Source: Kushneria indalinina DSM 14324
Lineage (GTDB): Bacteria > Pseudomonadota > Gammaproteobacteria > Pseudomonadales > Halomonadaceae
Reading direction: 5' to 3'
Assembly (NCBI RefSeq): GCF_003385845.1
Contig: NZ_QRDJ01000006.1
Span: 1 to 64,000 of the forward strand
Length of the DNA: 64,000 bases
Shown here piece after piece: positions 56,470 through 64,000 of the stretch (positions are counted from its first letter, which is position 1; each line of letters starts with the position of its first letter). The position numbers and the translations under genes are program-made. A model generated the notes under the pieces. The model saw only the letters and a program-made list of their open reading frames with translations, was not told where the DNA came from and did no database searches.

Positions 56470-56544
56470 GGGGTGACTCCTCAGTCAAACGGTCGGCATG
56501 TCAGGTCGTTATCGCGGCAGTCAGGGTGCCGGGCATCGTGTTTT

Positions 56545-56558
56545 ATAATCCATATTAT
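56545..56558. promoter_or_regulatory. AT-rich inverted repeat upstream of the hemerythrin gene
   Basis: ATAAT-CCAT-ATTAT is a perfect 5-bp inverted repeat in a GC-rich gap, 76 bases before the hemerythrin ATG. It overlaps TATAAT-like hexamers on both strands, so it may be promoter DNA, a regulator site or both. Confidence 0.3.
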
Positions 56559-56642
56559 CCGCTGTCAGCGATGCCGCCTGCAGTGTAGTTCCCGGCGCTT
56601 CGGAATGCCCGCCCCCGTGCAGCTCTGATAAACTTCGTCGGC

Positions 56643-56648
56643 TATAAT
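56643..56648 (+). promoter_or_regulatory. Probable -10 element for the glycosyltransferase gene
   Basis: A perfect TATAAT followed by GCGCGC lies 97 bases before the chosen TTG start. The -35 region is weak (no TTGACA within 16-18 bases). It would give a leader of about 90 bases, which argues against starts upstream of 56745. Confidence 0.45.
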
Positions 56649-56744
56649 GCGCGCATGGTGTCGAGTCCTTCGACACGTTTGCGTAACCAGGTTTGTCAGG
56701 TGCAGCTGTCGGCCCTTTTGCAGGCCAGCACCAGGAGGAATGGC

Positions 56745-58214
56745 TTGAACATTTTGATGTTCACCAACACCTATAGCCCGATCGTGGGGGGTGTCAGCGA
56801 ATCCGTGCAGCGATTCGTTGAATGTTTCAGGGCGTCCGGTCACCGGGTACTGGTCGTGGCGCCCACGCTCAATGGCCAGCCCGAGACGGAGACCGATGTC
56901 ATCCGCGTGCCTGCCATGCAGCGCTTTAACGGCAGTGATTTTTCCCTGCCGGTGACGATACCCGGCTCGCTCGATGACGCCATCCGGGCGTTCGCACCCG
57001 ATATCGTGCACTCCAATCACCCCTTTCTGCTGGGGGATACGGCGGTGCGCGTCGCCCAGGGGCGCGGGCTGCCGCTGGTGTTTACCCATCACACGCTCTA
57101 TGAGCACTACACCCATTATGTACCGGGCAACTCGCCGGTCATGCAGCGCTTTGCGCTGGCACTGTCCAACGGCTACTCCGAACTCTGTGACACCGTGATC
57201 GCGCCCAGTGACAGCATCCGCACCATTTTGCGCGAACGCGGGGTTCAGACCGCGCTGGAGGTAGTGCCCAGCGGCGTGGATATCGAGCGTTTTGCCGAGG
57301 GTAACCGCGCGCACTGGCGCGAGCACTTTGGCATTGCCGAGCATGCCCATATCGTTGGTCATATCGGGCGACTGGCGCAGGAGAAAAATCTGCCGTTTCT
57401 TACCCGCAGCGTCTGTCGGGCGTTGAGCGAGCATCCCGACATGCACTTCATGGTGGTCGGCGACGGCGATGAGCGTGATGCGATACTGACCCAGGCCCAT
57501 CAGATGGGCGTGGGTGATCGGGTCCATCTGACCGGTGTGCTCAAGGAGCAATCGCTGATCGATGCCTATCACGCCATGGACAGTTTCGCCTTTGCCTCCT
57601 TCAGTGAAACCCAGGGTATGGTCGTGGTCGAGGCGATGGCGGCCGGGCTGCCGGTGGTGGCCCTCGATGCCACCGGCGTGCGCGAGGTGCTTTCCCACGA
57701 GCGCAACGGTCTGTTGCTGCCGGAACAGGACGAGCAGGCATTTGCCCGGGCGCTGGGAAGGCTTTCGGACTCGACGTACTGCCAGAGCCTGCGGGAGGGG
57801 GCGATTGCCACGGCGAAGGACTTTGATACCTGCAAGTGCGCCGATCAGTGTCTGGCGGTCTATCAGGGGCTATTGGCAGCGCACCGGACACGGGTGTCGC
57901 AGTCGGACAGCGATCAGACGACCTGGGAGCAGGCCCGGGGGCGTCTCGAGGCGGAGTGGAATCTTTTGTGTCACCGCGGCACGGTGCTGCGCCGCGTCTT
58001 TGGTGGCTCAAAGCGGGTGGCGCCGCGCATGCGCCCGGCCCCACCCACCGGCCAGCGGGTGCCGCTGGTCGAGGGCAGTCTGACCCCGATGAGTCGCGGG
58101 CATGATCTGCGCCCCAGTGCCAGCACCTCGATCACCCCCGATGAGGTCACCCTGATGCAGCTCAGGGATGATCTCGAGAGCAACGTGTCGCACGCCAACG
58201 GCGACAAGTCCTGA
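56745..58214 (+). CDS. GT4-family glycosyltransferase with C-terminal extension
   Basis: This GT-B fold enzyme has 489 residues from TTG 56745, which has AGGAGG six bases upstream; a frame-opening ATG at 56655 would add 30 residues that do not resemble the family. The acceptor half is marked by MFTNTYSPIVGGVSESVQRF and DIVHSNHPFLLGDTAVR, the donor half by VGHIGRLAQEKNLPFL and the nucleotide-sugar motif ASFSETQGMVVVEAMAAGLPVV. The closest known enzymes glycosylate diacylglycerol or other lipids. Residues about 385-489 form a basic, low-complexity extension (PRMRPAPPTGQRVP) with no recognisable domain. The lipid target is inferred. Confidence 0.86.
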   Translation: MNILMFTNTYSPIVGGVSESVQRFVECFRASGHRVLVVAPTLNGQPETETDVIRVPAMQRFNGSDFSLPVTIPGSLDDAIRAFAPDIVHSNHPFLLGDTAVRVAQGRGLPLVFTHHTLYEHYTHYVPGNSPVMQRFALALSNGYSELCDTVIAPSDSIRTILRERGVQTALEVVPSGVDIERFAEGNRAHWREHFGIAEHAHIVGHIGRLAQEKNLPFLTRSVCRALSEHPDMHFMVVGDGDERDAILTQAHQMGVGDRVHLTGVLKEQSLIDAYHAMDSFAFASFSETQGMVVVEAMAAGLPVVALDATGVREVLSHERNGLLLPEQDEQAFARALGRLSDSTYCQSLREGAIATAKDFDTCKCADQCLAVYQGLLAAHRTRVSQSDSDQTTWEQARGRLEAEWNLLCHRGTVLRRVFGGSKRVAPRMRPAPPTGQRVPLVEGSLTPMSRGHDLRPSASTSITPDEVTLMQLRDDLESNVSHANGDKS

Positions 58215-58234
58215 TAGCGCGGCACCGGCAGTGC

Positions 58235-58912
58235 TCAGATGCGCTGTCGGTGTCGTGAGACCCACCGGAAAAAAAGCCCCAGCACGACCACGCCCACCAC
58301 CGCCACAACCAGCCAGACAAGATCGTCCAGACTGCGCGATCGGATCAGCTCGCCCAGCCGGCTGCCGGCCACTGTGACGGCTGCCAGTCCCGGCACGATG
58401 CCGATGACCGACCCGATCATGTAAATCCCGTAAGGCATCCGACAGGCGCCGGCGATCATGTTGGTAAAGGTGAAGGGGGCCAGCGGCAGCAGGTTGAAAA
58501 CGATCATGGTGCGAATGCCGTGGCGCGAGACGCTACCGGCCAGACGCTGAATGCGATCACCGCCGTAGCGGGTCAGCAGTTCCCGGCCCAGTCCCCGCCC
58601 CAGCAGCCAGGTGGCCGTGGAGGCCATCATGGTGCCCAGCAGCGCATAGAAAAGCCCCCACCAGGGGCCGTAGATCAGACCGGTGGCCCCGACCAGAATC
58701 GTCAGCGGAAACATGATCAGGCTGCCGATCGTATAGGTCAGCATCAACGCCGGTGGCGCCCACCAGGATTCACGCAGCCGCATGGTCTCGCCCAGCCACT
58801 GCTCAAGCTTCTCGGGCGTGATGGCATCGCCCATGGCAAGCCATTGCCAGAAGCCGGCCAGTGCTCCCATGAGCACAATCACAATAATGACAAGCCACAC
58901 ACGCCTGGTCAT
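58235..58912 (-). CDS. TVP38/TMEM64-family (VTT domain) membrane protein
   Basis: This inner-membrane protein has 225 residues, with five to six hydrophobic segments and the SNARE-associated/VTT core: GSLIMFPLTILVGATGLIYGP, GTMMASTATWLLGRGLGRELL and LPLAPFTFTNMIAGACRMPYGIYMIG. Family members are linked to lipid or membrane homeostasis (DedA superfamily), function in bacteria being poorly defined. It is convergent with the glycosyltransferase, 20 bp apart. Confidence 0.88.
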   Translation of the reverse strand: MTRRVWLVIIVIVLMGALAGFWQWLAMGDAITPEKLEQWLGETMRLRESWWAPPALMLTYTIGSLIMFPLTILVGATGLIYGPWWGLFYALLGTMMASTATWLLGRGLGRELLTRYGGDRIQRLAGSVSRHGIRTMIVFNLLPLAPFTFTNMIAGACRMPYGIYMIGSVIGIVPGLAAVTVAGSRLGELIRSRSLDDLVWLVVAVVGVVVLGLFFRWVSRHRQRI

Positions 58913-59086
58913 GACAACGTCGTCCGCAGCCGATAAGGGCCACGAGTCTAGTCAGGCCGTGCCAGGGCATCAACCGATGTTGTCATCATAATGTCAGGAT
59001 CGTGTGGCAGGGCGGGTGCGTGATGGCGCAATCGGCACAGTTGCCGCTGGTGATAACCGGCCATGCCGCGTCAAGGGATCTGACGG

Positions 59087-59108
59087 TGGCATGCCTTTCG
59101 GCATGCCA
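59087..59108 (-). terminator. Hairpin after the DODA gene
   Basis: TGGCATGCC (59087-59095) pairs with GGCATGCCA (59100-59108) around TTTC, 34 bases beyond the DODA stop. There is no T-run. The rest of the 229-bp gap (58913-59141) shows no gene. Confidence 0.4.
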
Positions 59109-59141
59109 TCGGAGGCGAAGCGGTGGCTGTTTGGCAGGGGC

Positions 59142-59975
59142 TCAGCGCCCGACGCTGACCAGCGAGCGTCCGTGGCGCGGCGTCTCAAAGGCATGCTCGA
59201 TCGGCGCGCGCTCAAACAGATAGGCATCCATGGCCAGCGCCTGATGCGAGACGACGGCATTAAAGCGCTGCGGCTCGCGGCTGTCGCCTGCGCCCAGCGC
59301 CACGAACAGGGGCAGCAGGTGCTCCTCGGTGGGGTGGGCGCGCACCGCGCCCGGTGCCCAGCGGCGATACTCCAGCAGCGTGGCGTCATCGCGCGAAGCC
59401 ATCCGGTGGCTGATCCAGCTCTGGAAGGCGTCTACATAGCCCGAAACGCCCTCCTCGGGACCGCGGGTATCGCTCAGGTTATGGGTGATGCTGCCCGAGC
59501 AGATCAAAAGCGTATCGTCTTCCAGCGCCTGCGCCAGCCGGCGGCCCAGGCGGTAGTGCCAGTCTGGGTCATGACGGACGCTGATGGACATGCCGACCAC
59601 GGGAATATCGGCCTCGGGATAAAGATGGCGCAGCGGTACCCACATGCCATGATCCAGCCCCTGCCCGGGGTCGATCCAGGACTGCAGGCCGGCGGCGCTC
59701 AGCCGGCAGGCGATTTCACGCGCCAGCTGCGGGTGGCCGGGTGCCGGATAGTCAAGTGCATAAAGCGATTCCGGGAAGCCGCTGAAGTCATGCATCGTTG
59801 CCGGCTGCTGGCTGCCTGTCAGGCGAGTGGGGAAGCTCGACCAGTGTGCCGACACCACCACGATGCGCGCCGGACGCTCGAGATGACTGGTCAGCGCGAG
59901 CCAGGCGCTGGCGCTCTCTCCCTGATGCAGCGCTTCCATGGGGGAACCGTGAGAAATGAACAGAACCTGTGCCAT
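59142..59975 (-). CDS. 4,5-DOPA-dioxygenase-like extradiol dioxygenase (YgiD/DODA family)
   Basis: This class III ring-cleaving dioxygenase fold protein has 277 residues from ATG 59975 (GGAG upstream). Family motifs are FISHGSPMEAL, VVVSAHWSS, GLDHGMWVPLRHLYP, GSITHNLSD and HPTEEHLLPLFVALGA, giving His residues for an iron or zinc site (HGSP, HWSS, DHG, HPTEEH). In plants and bacteria related proteins open DOPA-type catechols, while E. coli YgiD works mainly with zinc. It is co-directional with and 25 bp after DoxX, divergent from a LysR gene. Confidence 0.88.
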   Translation of the reverse strand: MAQVLFISHGSPMEALHQGESASAWLALTSHLERPARIVVVSAHWSSFPTRLTGSQQPATMHDFSGFPESLYALDYPAPGHPQLAREIACRLSAAGLQSWIDPGQGLDHGMWVPLRHLYPEADIPVVGMSISVRHDPDWHYRLGRRLAQALEDDTLLICSGSITHNLSDTRGPEEGVSGYVDAFQSWISHRMASRDDATLLEYRRWAPGAVRAHPTEEHLLPLFVALGAGDSREPQRFNAVVSHQALAMDAYLFERAPIEHAFETPRHGRSLVSVGR

Positions 59976-60000
59976 GTCATGGACTCCGGTCGTTGAAGGG

Positions 60001-60438
60001 TCAGCGCTGTTGGACAAGGCGAGAGAGGGTCAGCCGGCCGTCATCCAGCAGGCTCAGCGCCAGTGCCGTGACAGCGAGAAATACCGGATATTCCCAGCCG
60101 CCGTCAGGGGCGGTGAACATCCAGCCATTGGCCAGGTGCGGCATGCTGGCGCCGATCAGTTCAGCGGCCAGGATCAACGCTACCCAGCGTACCCGAACGC
60201 CCAGAATCAAGAGCGCCCCGCCGACCAGCTCGAGTCCGGTGATGGGCCATGCCATCCAGGCCGGCAGCCCGATCGAGGCGAAAAACTCCCCGGTGCCTGC
60301 CAGAGTCCAGACCAGCAGCTTGGTCAGGCCGTGAGCGATGAACATGGTGCCCAGCGCCAGACGCAGCAGCAGGGTGGCAATATCGTGACCTGCGATGCGG
60401 GTGCTGGCAGAAGCCGCGACACTAGAGGTGGTTTGCAT
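60001..60438 (-). CDS. DoxX-family membrane protein
   Basis: This four-helix membrane protein has 145 residues: RLALGTMFIAHGLTKLLVW, WMAWPITGLELVGGALLILG and VFLAVTALALSLL. DoxX proteins are linked to thiol/quinone redox and stress protection. It sits first in a two-gene unit with the DODA-like dioxygenase, a common pair with a divergent LysR regulator. Gene pair order and family suggest a role in aromatic or quinone detoxification (inference). Confidence 0.88.
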   Translation of the reverse strand: MQTTSSVAASASTRIAGHDIATLLLRLALGTMFIAHGLTKLLVWTLAGTGEFFASIGLPAWMAWPITGLELVGGALLILGVRVRWVALILAAELIGASMPHLANGWMFTAPDGGWEYPVFLAVTALALSLLDDGRLTLSRLVQQR

Positions 60439-60541
60439 AAGCGCATTCTCCGAAATGTTTGAATGCGCGCAGTTTGATTGCTTCCTCGTGCAGGATAAAC
60501 ATGCTAATCAGAGAGTATTGGTTTTCAATTCGGAAACAATC

Positions 60542-61441
60542 ATGGATACGGTAGCAGCCCTCAGGGTCTTTATGGAGGTGGCGCAGCAGGGCGCCTTTAT
60601 CGGTGCCGCCGAGCGTTTGTCGATGTCGCGCTCCTCGGTCAGCAAGCATGTGGCCTTTCTGGAGCAGCGCTTCGGGGCGCGGCTGATCAACCGCACCACC
60701 CGACGGTTGAGCCTGACGGATGCCGGGCGGGAGGTGCTCGCGCGCGGGGAAACCATCGTGCGCGAGCTGGCAACGCTTGAAGGTGAACTGCAAAACGATC
60801 AGGCCCTGCCGACCGGCCGGCTTCGTATCAGCGCGCCGCACGCCTTTGGCATTCGCTATCTGGGGCCGATTCTGGCCCGCTATCGCAGGGATTTCCCCGC
60901 CGTGACGCTTGAGCTGGTGCTCAGCGACCGCCAGGTGGACCTGGTCGAGGAGGGCTTTGACATGGCGCTTCGCATCGGTGCGCTGGAGGATTCCAGCCTG
61001 GTGGCGCGCCGCATCGGTGACGTTCATCTAACGCTGTGTGCCTCGCCCGACTATCTGGCGCGCGCGGGCGCACCGCAGCACCCCTGGGAGCTGTCATCGC
61101 ATCAGGGACTGCACTATCGCTACGCCCGTCACGGTCAGCGCTGGCATTTCAAACGGGGCGCCAACCACCACAGCGGTACACCCCAGGCCGGCGTGACGGC
61201 CAACAGCGGGGAAGTGCTGCGGGACATGGCCATTGCCGGCATGGGCATCACGTTACAGCCCGACTTTCTGCTTCATGAGGCGCTGGCCAGCGGGCAGCTG
61301 GTGCGTGTCCTGCCGGATTATGATCACGATGTTCTGGGGCTTTACTGCGTGTATGCCCATCGCGATCAGGTGACCCCCAGGCTTCGCAGCATGATCGATC
61401 ATCTGCGTCAGTGGTTTGAGGACCATCCGCTGTCCCGGTAA
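60542..61441 (+). CDS. LysR-family regulator divergent from DoxX/DODA
   Basis: This regulator has 299 residues from ATG 60542. The N-terminal HTH reads ALRVFMEVAQQGAFIGAAERL, SMSRSSVSKHVAFLEQRFG, followed by INRTTRRLSLTDAGR. The effector domain follows (GRLRISAPHAFGIRYLGPIL; the CrgA/NodD-like subgroup). The 103-bp gap to DoxX suggests shared control. The in-frame extension to 60395 overlaps the DoxX gene and is rejected. Confidence 0.9.
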   Translation: MDTVAALRVFMEVAQQGAFIGAAERLSMSRSSVSKHVAFLEQRFGARLINRTTRRLSLTDAGREVLARGETIVRELATLEGELQNDQALPTGRLRISAPHAFGIRYLGPILARYRRDFPAVTLELVLSDRQVDLVEEGFDMALRIGALEDSSLVARRIGDVHLTLCASPDYLARAGAPQHPWELSSHQGLHYRYARHGQRWHFKRGANHHSGTPQAGVTANSGEVLRDMAIAGMGITLQPDFLLHEALASGQLVRVLPDYDHDVLGLYCVYAHRDQVTPRLRSMIDHLRQWFEDHPLSR

Positions 61442-61450
61442 TGGTTCCGG

Positions 61451-62272
61451 TCAGCTCGAAGGCCTGGCGACGTCGTTGTGATCGGATTTCAGAGTGTGGA
61501 GGCGTTCCAGCGGGTTCTGGTCGAAGTAGCGCACTAGCAGGGCGTAAAGGTCGGGCCAGACGCCCTCGAGCAGATCCGGGGCACTGAAAAAATACTCGCA
61601 GCACACGGCAAAGAACTCGCTGGGGTGTGTGGCCGCGTACTCGTCAATGGCCGGTACTTCGCCGCGCTCGAGCGTGTCCTGCAGGGCACACCAGGCGCGC
61701 ATGAAGGTGTCGTACCACGTTTTTGGATCAATGTGGGCCGGCAGGGCGGGCTGGCCATCGACGGCCATGTTGCCGGTCATGTCGAGCTTGTGGGCAAACT
61801 CGTGAATGATGACATTGAAGCCCTGCCAGTCGCCCGAGCGCTCGATATCCTCCAGCGACAGCACGACCGGGCCGCCCCAGGAGGTTTCCCCGGCGCGCTC
61901 ATCGTCAAACTCGTGCATGACACCAAAGTCATCAAGCTCCTGCACGTGGCGACGAAAGGCGCCGGGCACCACGATGATCTCGCGGGTGTCCCCCAGCGCC
62001 TCGAGTGCCTGACGGTCCGACCAGCCCAGGCCCATCAGCGCGATCTGCGCGGCCATCTCAAGGTGGGCCTCGATGGACCACTCGACCTCGCGGGGCAGTG
62101 ACAGGCGAAGCTCAAAAAGCACGCGCCAGCTGCGCATCCCCAGGCGCGCCAGCAGGGTCTCCGACAGCCCGGCCAGCAGCGGCAGGGTGGTGCAGACGTT
62201 GCGCCATGCCGCATCGGGTAACGGGTAGCGCGCCTGCCAACGCTGCCATTTCTGCTCCTGCCACCATCCCAT
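61451..62272 (-). CDS. mtfA: MtfA-like zinc peptidase (M90 family)
   Basis: This cytoplasmic zinc aminopeptidase homologue has 273 residues from ATG 62272. The catalytic motif HEFAH (VIIHEFAHKLDM) is clear, with the family segments PAEIDEYAAT-like (VPAIDEYAATHPSEFFAVCCEYFF) containing the third ligand Glu. In enterobacteria MtfA inactivates the glucose regulator Mlc; here no Mlc or ptsG gene is present, so the target is uncertain. It is convergent with the LysR gene, nine bases apart. Confidence 0.88.
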   Translation of the reverse strand: MGWWQEQKWQRWQARYPLPDAAWRNVCTTLPLLAGLSETLLARLGMRSWRVLFELRLSLPREVEWSIEAHLEMAAQIALMGLGWSDRQALEALGDTREIIVVPGAFRRHVQELDDFGVMHEFDDERAGETSWGGPVVLSLEDIERSGDWQGFNVIIHEFAHKLDMTGNMAVDGQPALPAHIDPKTWYDTFMRAWCALQDTLERGEVPAIDEYAATHPSEFFAVCCEYFFSAPDLLEGVWPDLYALLVRYFDQNPLERLHTLKSDHNDVARPSS

Positions 62273-62393
62273 GGTCCCCTCGCAGACAGCCTGTTGATCG
62301 TTATGATGATAATAGTCGTGATGATAGAAGAGGAACGCTCCAGGGATCATTGCAACGTTGAGAAGATCCCGCGCTGGACGTGTTGCCCCATGA

Positions 62394-62418
62394 AAAAGGG
62401 CCTCCCAAAGGGAGGCCC
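62394..62418 (-). terminator. Rho-independent terminator after the small lipoprotein gene
   Basis: GGGCCTCCC (62398-62406) and GGGAGGCCC (62410-62418) form a 9-bp stem with AAA loop. On the minus strand TTTTTC follows (plus-strand AAAAA at 62393-62397). Confidence 0.85.
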
Positions 62419-62449
62419 GAGACGCGATGGCGTATCCGTCAGGCTAACA

Positions 62450-62662
62450 TCAGGTGGGCGTCCAACCGCGGCCTTTCATGCAGTCGTCATAGGTCTGATC
62501 GTTGTCGGCCTTGTTTTCCATGACCTGGCAATCGGCCTGGTCGGAGTGCAGCTGCTGCGAGGTGCCATCCGGCTTTTGCCAGTCAGGTCCACCGGCGCAG
62601 CCGCCGAGCCACAGTGTCGTGAGGGCAAGGGTCGCCCCGGTCATTAACGTCTTTTTCATCAT
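62450..62662 (-). CDS. Small predicted lipoprotein, hypothetical
   Basis: The protein has 70 residues with a lipoprotein signal (MKKTLMTGATLALTTLWLGGC, Cys22). The mature part is short and polar, with two Cys (DQADCQ, YDDCMKGRGW) that may form a disulfide. GGAGGC lies about six bases before the first ATG, and a terminator follows. No function is recognised; similar tiny lipoproteins are common in Halomonadaceae-type genomes. Confidence 0.75.
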   Translation of the reverse strand: MMKKTLMTGATLALTTLWLGGCAGGPDWQKPDGTSQQLHSDQADCQVMENKADNDQTYDDCMKGRGWTPT

Positions 62663-62764
62663 CGCCTCCTGCTGATGGGAGAATTGGCAGGCATGCCTGC
62701 CAATCCTTGCAAAAGATTAGAACAATGGCGTGCAAAAACAACGTAAAGTTTACAACCATTTGTC

Positions 62765-64000
62765 TCAATAGGAATCAGGGTTGGCGCCCGACTTCCATGA
62801 CCAGTCACGCCAGCGCAGATCAAAGAGGTCCTTGCGCCGGTCCTTCAGGTTGGTCACCGAACCCTCGCTTCTGACCACGCGCAGGCGCGTCAGGTCGAGA
62901 TCGGAGAACATCACCATCTCGGTATTGGGCGTGGTTTCGGACATGACGGCGTCATGCGGGAAGGCGAAGTCCGAGGGTGAAAAGACCGAGGACTGGGCGT
63001 ACTGGATATCCAGGTTCTCGATCGAGGGCACATTGCCGACGCTGCCGCAGGCGACCACGTAACACTCGTTTTCGATCGCGCGGGCCTGGCTGCAGTGGCG
63101 CACACGCAGGTAGCTGTTTTTGGTGTCGGTCCAGAACGGCACGAACAGGATATCCATCTCCTGCTCGGCCAGCAGGCGCGGCAGCTCGGGGAATTCGACG
63201 TCATAGCAGATCAGGATGCCCACGCGTCCGGCATCGGTCTCGAATACCCGCAGCTCGTCGCCGCCTTCAACCACCCAGTCGCGGCGCTCCTGCGGGGTAA
63301 TGTGCAGCTTGGCCTGACGCTCGATATTGCCGTCACGATGACAGAGATAGGAGACGTTATAGAGCTTGCCCTCGCTGTCTTCCTCCATCATCGACCCGGC
63401 GATGATGTTGATGTTGTAGGAGATCGCCATGCGCGAGATTTCGGTCTTGAAACGCTCGGTAAAGCCGGCCAGAAAATGGATGGCCTTGATCTGATCGGAC
63501 TGATCGGTCAGCCCCATCAGCGGCGTGTTGAAAAGCTCGGGAAAGACGGCGAAGTCGCTCTGGTAGTCGGCCATGGCATCGACATAGAACTCGACCTGCT
63601 GCAGCACCTGCTCGACCGAGGCGAACTCGCGCATCTGCCACTGAACGGCGCCCACTCGTACCTGGGTCTTGCGCGACTCCAGCACGCGTGCCACCGGCTC
63701 ATAGAGAATATTGTTCCACTCAAGCAGGGTGGCATAGCCCTGTGAGCGCTCATCCTCGGGCAGGTACTTCTTCAAAAGCCGCTTGACCAGGAAGTCGTTG
63801 GCCAGCTGGAAGGAGAGAATCGGGTCGTAGATCTCCTTGCGCGACACCTGGTCGATGTACTGCGTCGGCGACAGTTCGGCGGCATGCTCGAAATAGTTGG
63901 GAATGCGCCCGCCGGCCAGGATGGCGCGCAGGTTCATGGAGCGACACAGGTCCTTGCGCGCTTCATACAGGCGCCGGCCCAGGCGGTAGCCGCGGTAGGC
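62765..64000 (-). CDS. GNAT acetyltransferase fused to carbon-nitrogen hydrolase, 5' end cut off
   Basis: The C-terminal 411 residues are visible; the frame stays open to base 64000 and continues outside. The N-terminal visible residues (YRGYRLGRRLYEARKDLCRSMNLRAILAGGRIPNY) are the end of a GNAT acetyltransferase domain with its acetyl-CoA loop. The rest is a nitrilase-fold hydrolase with Glu in FAVFPELFN, Lys in QAKLHITPQERR and Cys in ILICYDVEFPE, the complete catalytic triad. This GNAT/amidohydrolase fusion is a known bacterial family. Its substrate is not established. It is not an independent gene starting at ATG 63937, because the frame before it codes GNAT sequence. Confidence 0.9.
   Translation of the reverse strand, partial: AYRGYRLGRRLYEARKDLCRSMNLRAILAGGRIPNYFEHAAELSPTQYIDQVSRKEIYDPILSFQLANDFLVKRLLKKYLPEDERSQGYATLLEWNNILYEPVARVLESRKTQVRVGAVQWQMREFASVEQVLQQVEFYVDAMADYQSDFAVFPELFNTPLMGLTDQSDQIKAIHFLAGFTERFKTEISRMAISYNINIIAGSMMEEDSEGKLYNVSYLCHRDGNIERQAKLHITPQERRDWVVEGGDELRVFETDAGRVGILICYDVEFPELPRLLAEQEMDILFVPFWTDTKNSYLRVRHCSQARAIENECYVVACGSVGNVPSIENLDIQYAQSSVFSPSDFAFPHDAVMSETTPNTEMVMFSDLDLTRLRVVRSEGSVTNLKDRRKDLFDLRWRDWSWKSGANPDSY

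Overview
The window is a high-GC (about 60-65% by eye), densely coded chromosomal segment of a gammaproteobacterium. It has 47 supportable protein-coding genes, two of them cut by the window edges, no rRNA or tRNA that I can see, no insertion sequences, no CRISPR array and no gap above about 280 bp. The two-subunit arginine succinyltransferase (AruF/AruG), the LapA-type adhesin locus, the Eat permease, very acidic proteins and the overall gene content suggest a halotolerant relative of Halomonas/Kushneria. That taxonomic guess is inference from gene content, not from a marker gene.

Region 1 (1-18464) is a biofilm adhesin locus, all on the plus strand. It holds the 3' 10.6 kb of a giant LapA/BapA-like adhesin (start outside the window), then a type I secretion ABC ATPase (LapB-like), a membrane fusion protein (LapC-like), a TolC-type outer membrane protein (LapE-like), a degenerate GGDEF-EAL c-di-GMP receptor (LapD-like) and its periplasmic cysteine protease partner (LapG-like). 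Secretion machine, adhesin and c-di-GMP-controlled release switch therefore sit side by side. The adhesin contains a perfectly periodic 624-bp two-domain repeat.

Region 2 (18604-29815) begins with the arginine succinyltransferase (AST) catabolic operon astC-aruF-aruG-astD-astB. It is followed by a sorbitol/xylitol-type dehydrogenase with a PfkB sugar kinase, a small exported DUF305 protein, and an ethanolamine permease paired with a class I glutamine amidotransferase. The last AST enzyme, AstE, lies 21 kb away (45760-46773), upstream of a basic amino-acid ABC transporter (42497-45633); together they form a second arginine/ornithine block.

Region 3 (30030-42394) carries a tightly overlapping outer-membrane-factor/fusion-protein/RND efflux operon, an unusual endonuclease-phosphatase/phytase-like fusion protein, an ApbE flavin transferase, an HSL-type esterase and a short CstA-family transporter.

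Region 4 (46871-64000) is a set of small units: a divergent CDF transporter, an AarF/UbiB-type kinase, a paired SMR efflux system divergent from a TetR regulator that seems to start at an ATT codon, a Blc-like lipocalin, a chemoreceptor, a D-malate/tartrate dehydrogenase beside a fluoroacetate-dehalogenase-like hydrolase and a divergent LysR regulator, a hemerythrin protein, a GT4 glycosyltransferase, a TVP38 membrane protein, a DoxX/DODA pair with a divergent LysR regulator, an MtfA-like peptidase, a small lipoprotein and a GNAT/nitrilase-fold fusion cut by the window end.

I found no clearly unprecedented system. The best leads are the architecture and evolution of the adhesin, the endonuclease/phytase fusion, the altered proton-relay residues of the RND pump, the ATT-start TetR and the complete haloacetate-dehalogenase active site.
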